The notes beneath the pieces were generated by a model. It was given only the letters and a program-made list of their open reading frames with translations. It was not told the DNA's origin and did not search any database. Shown here one piece after another: positions 47,743 through 57,713 of a stretch of DNA of 64,000 nt (its first letter is position 1; each line of letters starts with the position of its first letter). The translations under genes and the position numbers were made by a program. The stretch is from Daedaleopsis sinensis (taxonomy: Eukaryota > Basidiomycota > Agaricomycetes > Polyporales > Polyporaceae): NCBI GenBank assembly GCA_033807695.1, contig CM066311.1, positions 186,001 through 250,000 on the forward strand, in the 5' to 3' direction.

Positions 47743-48450
47743 GCAATGACAGCAACTTAAGCTGTTCGCGTTGAGATGCTGTCTATCGCTACTAGTATAC
47801 GTACTATTACTATGATGTTAACAGGACTCCAGTGATCAGTAGGTATCGCTTGCAGCCTCTTACAAGCAGCGACTTACTTGGAGGTTGAAGGAGATGCTGG
47901 AGGAAGTAAAGACCCGCGTTAAAACGTTGGCCCCGCGGCGTTGACCCGATACGTACTTACTCCAGTTGACATCACTACGGAGAGGGGTTCTGAGTCCTGA
48001 CGAGTTTCTCTTGCGACGCTAACGTGGCCACGTAATATTTTCTCCCCGCCTAGCCCCGCCTCCGGCAAAACGGTCGGGATCAACAACTGGAGTCGGATGG
48101 CCGGACGTACTTAAAATGCTCTGGATATCCTTTGACTTTTAATCTTTGAGGCTTTGAGGCTCGAGGTTCCTACAGTGCTCATCGCAAGTACTACTGAGCA
48201 GTGAGTGGGTAGTCCCCTTCAAGCAGTAGCAGAGGTACCTGCATATGTAAGTGAGTATTCGAGGGCCGAGGCTGCATGTTTCAGATTTAGACGCACAAAG
48301 CTCAAGCGAGCCTGAGAGAAACGTTGTTGATATTCCATGCATCAAAGCCTATCAAAGCACTGCGGATAAGTAGCGTGCCAGTCCGGACGTCGGAGACCCC
48401 ATTAATATTGCGATGCTGTACTTGAGTGAGGACTATCGAAGAATTCGACG

Positions 48451-48577
48451 TGGTCTCGTACCCATCCGTCGCGGTAGTAGCTCGCACCCCACCACCGCAG
48501 CTAGTACCCAGACATACCCAAACCTGCGGTGGTGGGGTGCGAGCTACTACCGTGCACGACGGATAGGTGCGAGACCA
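48451..48577. mobile_element. 127-bp fold-back element related to the 54-bp one
   Basis: The arms 48451-48500 and 48524-48577 are complementary over about 50 bp, with two mismatches and one 4-base gap. The 23-base loop contains GTACCCAGAC, a piece of the smaller element. The outer ends begin with the same TGGTCTCGTACCCA as the 54-bp element 760 bp away. I see no perfect flanking duplication. Confidence 0.8.
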
Positions 48578-49053
48578 AGAAGTTAACTACAATCGCGAAA
48601 GATCGCTGCTATGATAGTTAGGGTCGGAACAAACTCCTCATAGCTGGCATGAGACTACTATGATAGTTACCTGTGCTTCTGTCAGCAGGGTGAGCGCGAT
48701 GCCAGCAAGGAGAGCGCGAGCAGGACCAAGTAGGACGGTGTCCTACTGGCAGCCGCCGCGACGTCCTGGCGACATCGCTCGGAAAGGTCGAGGCCCATGC
48801 ATTGCCATCGACGATTAGACTGCATGAGGATCATCCATCATCTCAATGGCATCTACTCGCTGCTCAATGCTCGAAAGACGCTGGGCATAGATACATCAAC
48901 ACTCGGAAGAAGGGTATGAGCCTCCCTCAAAACGAGGGAGGGACAAAATATCAAACAAATACAGCGAGTGTGCCGTACGCACGTCCATAACATAATTTTA
49001 AGTCGTGATATCGTCGTCGTCGCGCGCATGCGTTCCACCCATCCCACGGCCGG

Positions 49054-52000
49054 ACTCACTCGATCTTCCTCCGGGAGAACTGCAATCAGAGAAAATCAGC
49101 CGTCAGCTGAGAGACGGGGAGAAGGGGAGGGTACGCACGAGAGTGACGACCGTGCCGTCTTCGAGACTCTCCTTGCGCGGCACGAACTCGTACCCGAACC
49201 ACCGGGGCACGATGCGCCACGCAGCCCAGTAGAGCGCGCCGGTGACGAGGATCGCGATGCCGACGAGGCAGTACAGGTAGTACGGCAGCGGCGGCGTGTC
49301 GCCCACTCCGTTCGCGGGATGCAAGAACGGCGCGATCATCACTGTGCGATTGCGTGACAGGAGTGGGTCAGTGCATCACGTAGACATGCAGCATGCGGAG
49401 CGAGCACGTACGGAATACTGCGGCGGCCAAGAAGAACACGGCGATCGGCCACCAGACTACATGTGCGCAGAGCGCGCTGTTAGTAGTGGGCTCGCCTGAC
49501 GGTGTGGATGGGAACGCACCCTTGAACGGCCGCGGGACGTCCGGCTTGTGGTACCGGAGCCAGAACAGCCCGATGACGATGAAGAAGTTGATGATCTGCT
49601 GCGGGTAGCCCTCCACATCCAAGATGAACGGATATGCGACCTCAGGCGGAGGCGCGATGATGACCACAATCTGTCCGCCATGCGTATGAGAGTAAGTCAC
49701 GAGATGAGGGAGAGCGGGGGACGCACTGAGGGGATAAGGTGGATGATTAGCCCGGGGAGCGGCGACTTGCCCGTCGGCCAGTTCGACGCCCAAAAGCGGC
49801 TCCCGAAGGGCAGCGGGACACCCTCCTTGGCGAGCTCCTGGTTGACGCGTGAGGCCGCGAAGGTCTGGAGCATCTGTGAGCCTCCTCGCCCATCGAAGAG
49901 AAAGAGCGGAGCAGCGTGTACTTACGACTGTGATGACATTCTGCGGAATTAGGATCAGTATCGACGCGAAGCGAAGCTGCGATCGCACTTACTCTGTATG
50001 GTGGCATCCCCGCAATAGAACGATGGTGAGTGCTGTGTTAAAACACATCGATGGGAGATCTTACCCAAGAGCACTAGATGACGAGTCAGCACATACCCGA
50101 TGCCAGTCGAAGGGAGTGTAAACTCACCTCAAAGCAACAACGACGGTCAAGGCCTTCTGCGCCTTTGCTCCAAATACATTGCGGAAGAATAGACTTGCGA
50201 CCGTCACACCGGAGTGCTGGATCTCTTGCTTCGTCGCGGCCCTGTGAGTATGGCCCTCGTCAGCAGCTGTGGGACGGAAGGGGATTCGAATACACGAACG
50301 CAAAGTACGAGACGTTCGCAAGCAGGTACAGCACCGCGCAGATGCTAAGTCCGAGCGGCCCCGCGATCTTAAGCGTGCGGACAGGATTCTTGACGTTGTT
50401 GAGCACGTAGTTGACGTTCGACCAGCCCGCATATGCGTTCAACACTTTGAACGTTGCGGTCGCATACTACAGGACTCGTGACATGAGCCTGGGGACAAAG
50501 GATCCCCCACAATAGGACGTACGTCGTTGCTGCTGTGCGAGCTTCCTGCAAATGCGTTGCGGAAGTTCGCATGGGGATCCGCAACGCGAGTGTGTCCGGC
50601 GAGGACAGCCCAACCTGAAGGATGAAGGAAAGCATGAGATGCGTCGGGACCATCACAGAGAAAGACGCACCAGTGACGACCACGAACACCAGGATGAGAA
50701 TCTTGAATATGCTCAGGCCCTGCACAGTTCCGGTGAGTAAGACTACGTCCAAGAGCAAGAATGCACGTACGTTCATGACCAAAACGCCAAGTTTCGGCGT
50801 AAGCCCGTGCAACAATGTTACGAATCCAATCACTGTGTGGGGTGTTGAGTGCATAACTCTCTGGTTAGCCCATTGGGTACCCACCTCCAAGCGCAATTCC
50901 ACGTGTAACCCATCGTTCAGGAGCATGGCCCGCAGCGACGAGGATGCTAATGGCCGATCAGTGGTGAGCTTGGTTCGATGACGGCAACGACATACTTCTG
51001 CGCAAATACAATACATCCTGCGGCAGTGAATCCGAGCAATATAGCGTTCATGGCGAATATAACGGTGACGAGGTACTTGGGCTTCTTGTACACGGCCTCA
51101 AGGTAGACCTTCTCTCCGCCGGACCGCGGGAACATAGTACCAAACTCAAGCCAGATAAAGAGGCCGCAAAAGGAGAGCACGAAGCCGAGCACCCAGAGCA
51201 TGAGTGAGGCGCCGACTGAGCCGACCGATCCGAGGATCGACGAGGGTGTGGAGAAGATGCCGGTACCGATGATACGTCCAACACTGTTCGTAATGCAGTC
51301 AGCACAATTGTTCAACACCATAGACAGGGCACACCAGTGAAACGTGAGAGAGCTACGATGACATACGAAGAAGGGCCAAAGTTGCTCTCCTGCAGGTCGA
51401 CCGGCACAACGCATGTCAAGACCGCTGTCGGTGTATACTATCGACGAGAGCGCCTTCCGCGGGACACCGAGGGCAGCGGCCCATGTAACAAACAGTTACA
51501 TCCTGAGTACAGCGTTCCCCAATGGACAATTGGTCCAAAGTGTCTTATCCATACGGCAGAAAGCTGATCCCACGCTGGTTAAATTTCGAAAAACTGCATT
51601 CAACCAGCATGGGACCAAACTGTATCGCCGGGTGGTACGCGAAACATACGTTGCCAAGGCTCATCAGCGAAGGGAATTACAATGGTGGCACTGAGAGATG
51701 GTAGACAGGTGCGACAAGGTCGATTTAAGGGCAGACAACCGCGAAAGAGATGGGGAGGTTTATGCTGATGTACTCACATGAGGAGGGTACAACTGAACAC
51801 GCCCAAATGACGACCGAGACCTCCGGCAGCATCTGCAGAGAGTCGAGACGACGTTTGAGATGAAAAGTACACGCCAGACACGGATATCACTCACCTTCCT
51901 CGAAAGACAAGCCCCCTGGATTGAGATCGGGGTCGGCCTTCGTGGTGAGCTCCTTGGACGCGTCGTCGTCGTCGTCCCCCACTGACTTCTCCCCATTCAC

Positions 52001-52081
52001 GTGCACCTGTTGCGTGATAATCTCATCCGACTCCCGCTTGCGCAAGACATATTTCCGAAGAGAACCTAGGGCGGCGGACAT
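49054..52081 (-). CDS. Amino acid permease, high-affinity methionine type
   Basis: This is a multi-exon APC-superfamily transporter. The N-terminus is polar and acidic (GEKSVGDDDDDASKEL). The first helix is interrupted by intron 2 (GRHLGVFSCTLLI / VGRIIGTGIFSTPSSIL), with the GTGIF substrate-site motif intact. Further landmarks are WLEFGTMFPRSGGEKVYLEA, LNAYAGWSNVNYVLNNVKNP, RTLKIAGPLGLSICAVLYLL, ELAKEGVPLPFG, PQQIINFFIVIGLFWLRY and KPDVPRPFKG. These match the fungal Mup1-like methionine permease group that imports methionine and cysteine across the plasma membrane. The C-terminus, after a final 3' intron, is VVTLFSRRKIE. Most introns are short, but intron 2 (51284-51777) is 494 bp. Substrate assignment is by family only. 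Confidence 0.88.
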
Positions 52082-52604
52082 GGCGAAAAAGCGAAAGCAA
52101 GGCCGATGTCGTCAAGAGAGAATCCGCACGAGAACGTGGGGGGGAGGAAGTGCGATAGATATATGTACTGCAAAACGCGAGAAAGAGATAAGGTGGAGCC
52201 GGGGCGCCATGCAAGGAAGGGTGTTATAAGAAGCAGGAGACTTACGTTTGGGTCAGCGTCGTCTATTCTGTCGCAATCGCGCACTATCATCGCGCACTCT
52301 CGCTGTGCGTGATCCGCCCTCGAAGTTCCTGAGTCCTCGGCCTCCATCAAGACCAGTGTCGCTGCCGAGTCCGAACATTGACGTCCCACAAATTGGATTC
52401 GTCGGAACTGAAGAATTTCGTCGACCCGGTCTCGGAGCTCGTCTTAGTTCCATTGGCGTTGCGACATTGAGATGAAGCAGAAAGAGATGATGGCTGACAC
52501 AGCCGCGAACCCGTCTCGGAATTCAAACTCCGTTGATGCGGTGCGGCGCGCCTCTAGGCAGCTCTAGGCTCCGCTCGAAGCTCCCAGTAGTTGTCCCCCG
52601 GATC

Positions 52605-53070
52605 GTCTGTGGACTCTTACAAGTAAGTTACTGGATGACTTCCCATAAGAGTCTGCAGCTCTTAGGACAACTGTAAACCGCCGTAAGTCTTAGCGGCCGA
52701 GATGCCGAGGCCGATACAGAGTCCGCTGATGGGACAGAGCTTCGTACTCGCTGTAAGCGCTCGAAATCTGGGAAGGGGGGTCGACCCCCCTTTCTAGCCT
52801 AAAAGACGTCCGTATCCTCCTCGGTAAAGCTCGCTTAAGGTTTGCACGGACTAGAAAGGAAGTTTTCATCATTACCAGGCCTGTTGGCATCAAAATCCAG
52901 CCAAATGTGATGCTGACTAATATTTATACCGAGGATCAACCGACCTCCGAATAATCCGGGTTGCCCGTCAAACGCCCAAGATCCCGGGGTGAGTTCGGGC
53001 TCCGCTAGGAAACTACGGCGGCTTCAAACCCGCAGAGTCTTATGGGAAGTCATCCACTTACTCCCGGTCC
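52605..53070. mobile_element. Degenerate terminal-inverted-repeat element
   Basis: The segment GGATGACTTCCCATAAGA-G-TCTGC at 52632-52656 recurs inverted at 53029-53053 with a single mismatch. The similarity extends outward through AGTAAGT and, more weakly, through CTAGGC/TTAGGC-type repeats to about 52550 and 53105. The interior is non-coding and holds a perfect 20-bp palindrome at 52773-52792 and a smaller inverted pair (TCCTCGGTA / TACCGAGGA). It looks like a non-autonomous DNA transposon or its relic; no clear target duplication was found. Confidence 0.6.
52773..52792. repeat. Perfect 20-bp palindrome AAGGGGGGTCGACCCCCCTT
   Basis: It reads the same on both strands, with SalI-type GTCGAC at its centre, and lies near the middle of the TIR element. 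Confidence 0.95.
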
Positions 53071-53433
53071 TAGGCCTAAGGTGTGCCTAAGGTCCTAACA
53101 CTGATTATGCACATACTTGAACAGGATAGCCACAGAGCTGCTTACTGGTGTTAGTATGGCGCAGACGGCGAGGTCGCGGAGTTTGCAGACCGTCCTCAAT
53201 ATCTTCAATACTGCATCATGTGAGCCTTCTAGTGGAAGTTCGTATCGCTCGCCCAGGGTTAATTAATTCTAAACTTTGAACCCAGAAAAATGGATTGACG
53301 TGGTGGGCGTTTGAGGCTACGCGGCAGGATAGATTCAACAATGTTAACGGATCATCGACCTTCTGCATACCACTTGAAGGTGGAAGCTCAGAGAAGGACT
53401 TGAACAAGACTTGCTCACTGACAGTCCGCGGTC

Positions 53434-54292
53434 TCCTGAATCTGTCCTATCTATACTCTTAGCTCTACCGATCGACATTATGGGTGGCGTACTCTCGCTC
53501 GCGTACCAACACATACCCGACACACTAGTAGTTCTACACCGACCCGGCCCAGTTTTTTTATGCGCCGCACACCGGAGAACTGGACGCTACTACGATGGTT
53601 TGCCATCGATGGCGCGTTGAAGGTACGTTGTCTGTCTCCGATTCGTCTCTATGGTCCACGGTGAACATGCACAACCACTGTCCAAACACGAGCACATCCG
53701 TCGGACAATGGTATATCGCAAGTTGTCACCGTAGTCCTCTCGACATCTTCTTTAGCAAACTTCTGGTACCGGATGTCTCGAACTCCCCAAAGATCACGGG
53801 CTCTAGGTACACGTCAACGCTCCCTCTTTCTCTCAGACGGGGAAGGATCACTCACAACCACCCCACGAACAAGCTCATCAAGTTGATGTATCTTCCTGGA
53901 GAGACATTGGAGCATGTATGCGCTCCTTGGGAGCTCCCTCCGTTATTGCAAACGACCATCCCCTCGCCCTTTTCTCGAACAAAGCACGCCATCTGCGATC
54001 ACTGTACCTGGCCCATTTCCGTCCACTGCCACCCAGCCGTTTTTTCGGCCTCACCATCTCTTGCTCTTATTACCCCATGCACCGTACACCTCGCAGCCTC
54101 TCCATCTTCTCTCTGATAGTACCCCTGCGCTCAAACACTGTTGGCTTTCCTTCTCTACAATGACACGAGTGGAGAGAATCGGCAACGTCAAGCCCATCGC
54201 TCACCCTCAGAATTGGTGCTGTCGATGGTGCAAGGCCAGAAGGACTTTGTCTAATGGCCGGCTAATGATAGTGTCATTCTGAGGGTCATGAA
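53434..54292 (+). pseudogene. Broken F-box-like protein gene
   Basis: An F-box-like start is visible (LALPIDIMGGVLSLAY), but its second half (VCHRWRVEGTLSVSDSSLW, SPLDIFFSKLL) is in another frame. No splice site pair joins them without leaving about 30 unrelated residues. Further downstream, LRR-like pieces such as HLRSLYLAHFRPLP occur in yet another frame. The order of pieces matches the basidiomycete F-box family, so I read it as a frameshifted pseudogene. Fragments may continue to about 54890. A live gene with unusual splicing is not excluded. Confidence 0.55.
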
Positions 54293-55228
54293 CAACTGCA
54301 CGCCGAACCGGTCTCGAGATGCTCATCTGGAAGCATGGATATATTCGCATCCCACCGACTTCGCCTGCTCCTACCTCACATCGTCGCAGATTCGATCGGT
54401 TTATATTTGGCACCTTGCTCACTTTAACCCTTTCACAATTTCGCACAGTTGCTACACGGTCGACACTGGACGCTTAGTCACACCCCGAACTACACCCCGG
54501 AATGGGCACCTATAACATATTGGAATGTACATACCCAAGTACACTGGGAGTGCCTACGAAATTCTGATCGCAAGTTTATTCTCAATGTTCGCGTGCACTC
54601 GCCAGAAGCCAAATATTTCCTGCCAAAACCGACCGCACAACCTGTCATGCCCACTGTCACCAACTATTCCGTGCCACATGGTCTCAAAGCATGTCTCCCT
54701 ATGTTCGAATATCTAGGATCGACACATTCTCCCGTAATCTGGAGGTCTTCTATAACTTGCTTAGGTTTAGACTCCGGTCCTCCCGGAGTCCGCTCAGAGG
54801 TTCAACCTTTGAGGTCCAGCTCGGCACCATGTTGCTCTTTTAGCGTCCTCTGCGCATGCTCAGCGTCACCTTTTCTCCGTAGGGACAGGTAATATGGAAG
54901 GGTAGCCCGGGCAAAGGCGGCTTTCCAAGCTCAAGTTCGCCTTGCATGTTGGGGATGACACATTGATTGGGAGTGAGCGCGCACTTTAACTCCGGTTTCT
55001 TCTGCCGTACGACTCGGACCTGGAGCTCCCACTCGTGTTATAGCATGGTGCGATAACGGGACGAACAGGTATGTCTAACTCAATAGTCCGGTAATCGGAG
55101 GCGCCTGACTCTGAACCTACTTACATATGATATACATAGCGGGTGTCCGCCGGTCTACCAGCTCCCCCCACTCTCTCCCACCCCTCCACGAACACGCCCA
55201 AAGCCTACGACATATCAAGTCAATCTCC

Positions 55229-57241
55229 ATGTCCTCTGAAGAAGAGACAGCCAATACCATCGCAGATACCCTCGCAACGTACGTCATTTGTTCAGATTTG
55301 TCATTATACCGGTATTGACACGATTTCAACTCTGATAAGACTTGTACAAAACTACTGCGCAAATGCGGGATCTTGTATGTCTCCGTCAATTGCCTTTGTC
55401 TCCATGAATACTGAACTGTCACTGCCATCTGTAGCACTCGTCATATACGAGTACATCATCACGTTCGGACGCGAGGTCGAGTTGTTCTGGCAGGGTCGGT
55501 TCAAGGGTGCGGCTGCCCTATTCTACTTCAATCGGTACCTCAACGTCGTCAGCAACTTCTATGGCCTGATGCAGAATGTCGAAACGCGCGATGCGGTAGG
55601 TGCCCCCAACTTCTTGCAAGGCATCAATGAAAATGTCCCTTCCGACGGACTGACACAGTGTTACTTTGTCCTACAGAAGTTAGTGAGCTATTCGTGCGTG
55701 TATGTCGTGCGCCAAGTACTGATAACCAGCGTACGGAACAGTTGTCCAGGAATAGCTGTCTCAAGCAAGGTTCTCAGTGTCGTCCAGTATGTCCCCTATG
55801 CAGGTATGTCGTAGTCTCTCAATCTACCTATATCATTGTGATTGTGCTCCGTTGAGCTAACATGTCGCTCTTGACTAGTGTTCTCCGGACTGCGCGCATT
55901 CGCATTGACCCGGAACATCCCGCTCGCGACATTCATTTTCCTGCTCTCCAGCGTCCCAATCGGGATCAACTACGTGGGTCCCGCTCGCGACTCGCATAGA
56001 CATGGAATGCTGTACCGTGGCACGTTAGAGCTCACCGAAGTCCTATTGTCAGGCTCACTTCGCCTTCAACTACATGGGCTATAACACCCCAACTGGGTGT
56101 TTGTCGACCGACGATGTCAGTTCAGAACTCTCCGTAAAGTCAGTAGCCCATCTCTCTGCCTCCTTTGACTGCTTTGACATATTGACTTCACGGGTCATCT
56201 CTTTGTCTTCTGCAGAAGTAAACCGTCATTGCTTGCATACCTAGAGCAGTGCCGCTGATGTGCAAGGATCCAACCCATATTTACCAGTGACAATCGCATC
56301 TCGGACGTACCTCATAACCGCGGACATTATACTCCGAGTCGTCTACGTCACCTGGTTCAACATGTATCGCCGGGTAGGGGCCCGACATCGGATTATGAAG
56401 AACCGCTTTATGAGTGTACTCCTCAAAGATGGTGAGTATCTACAATGAGATGTACTTGCGTATCTTCATAGTCTCTGCTCACACTCGATTGGTATTCCTA
56501 TTAATCATCAGGTTCGATATACTTCATGTGAGTACTAGTGTTTTCAAAACCGATAACTGGCAGGAACACTGTAACACACTCACATCCACTACACCAGAGT
56601 CCTCGCAATCCTGAATTCGTTGCATTTGGCTCTATCCGTCTCTTCGGTACGTCACCTCTCCCATACACTCACTCCCGCATAAGCAATCCTCTGACCTCAA
56701 CATTACATGCCATGGTTCCAGATCGAGTATTCCACGGCCGGTAAAGCTTCCTATGTCACGCAGTTCTCCGACCCGTACGTCTCCCCTGCTTCAGCAACTT
56801 TGTCGGCCTCAGCTCCTCAGCTCCTGCTTGACATCTTCGCCCTTCAGTTTGACAACCATCCTCGTCTCGCGCTTCCTCCTCCACCTTCAAGCCGTCAACC
56901 GGCGCATGACGATCCAGCTCAACTCGCCAAACGGCACGGGCATGCTCACCACGTTCTCCCAGAGCGATAGTTGTCGATCCCGATACGGCGACAGGAACAG
57001 CAAAGACGCCGACACGGCGATCGTGTTCGTTCGCGTGATCGGCTCGCTTGCCGAGTCGCTCGACACTGCGACGTCCGAGTACAAGGACATATTTGACTGG
57101 GATGAAGACGAGGGCTCTCAGACAGGGCCCAAGTTAGCAAAAGACTCGGATGGTTGTAAGGATGAGCTGGGTAGAGGCGAGAGCATGAAGATGACCCCGA
57201 TTTCGTCGCCCCGAAGCAATGTCGGAAGGTCTGCCGCATGA
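55229..57241 (+). CDS. DUF6533 membrane protein, copy 2 (plus)
   Basis: The spliced model gives about 381 residues and runs parallel to copy 1: VQNYCANAG, LVIYEYIITFGREVELFWQ, GAAALFYFNRYLNV, VVQYVPYAVFSGLRAFALTR, NTPTGCLSTDD, KMTIASRTYLITADIILRV, LLKDGSIYFIVLAILNSLHL, FSDPLTTILVSRFLLHLQAV. The tail ends NVGRSAA. Exon 1 is 50 nt, as in copy 1. Two 2-nt exons are again required: AA (about 55677-55678, between CTACAG and GTTAGT) before CPGIAVS, and AA (about 56215-56216, between CTGCAG and GTAAAC) giving Lys-Met before TIASR. The tails after LLHLQAVNRR have diverged strongly while the membrane core is conserved. Family function is unknown. Confidence 0.82.
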
Positions 57242-57713
57242 TCTGTCGGTGAGTACGGGCCGTACGGCCTTCATTTCATGATATGCGGCACTCATTATAT
57301 GTAAATCAGCGTGATCGTGGCCCTCTTCAAATATGAATCTATCATTCTTACCAGTAGTAAGCACAGCATAATGGTGTGGGACCAGTTGACTCGATCCCGA
57401 GAGACTGTAGACATGACAATGTCATTGGGCGAGGAGCTCGAGAGCTTGAAATCCGCCATCCATGCAGTGAATTGAGCATCGAGCACCAACTCCAACAGTC
57501 GCATACGACATCCCGACGTACTTGCAGATGCTAAACTGGCTTCTGAACACTCCTCAAGCTTTCCGCCTCCTGGGTCTGGTCTACAAAAACCGGGATTTGC
57601 ATCTCGGAGTTGTGGGTAACAGTGGGTACATGTTAATATATTGCATAGTACAATTCACGCAAGCCACACGTATCGTACAGTGGTTTGCAAGACACAGCCC
57701 ATATGTAGATATT
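57242..57713. other. Intergenic region, no gene seen
   Basis: These 472 bp lie between the convergent DUF6533 copy 2 and HET-domain genes. No supported frame or motif was identified. Confidence 0.5.

Larger units (their letters stand above)
47357..49053. other. Intergenic region holding two fold-back elements
   Basis: There is no gene between the start of the DUF6533 copy 1 gene and the stop of the permease. It contains the two hairpin elements listed next, and a direct repeat ACTATGATAGTTA-type at about 48607-48670. Confidence 0.6.
52082..53433. other. Intergenic region with a TIR element relic
   Basis: This is the upstream region of the permease (52082-52500), then the inverted-repeat element described separately. 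No gene is supported. Confidence 0.5.
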
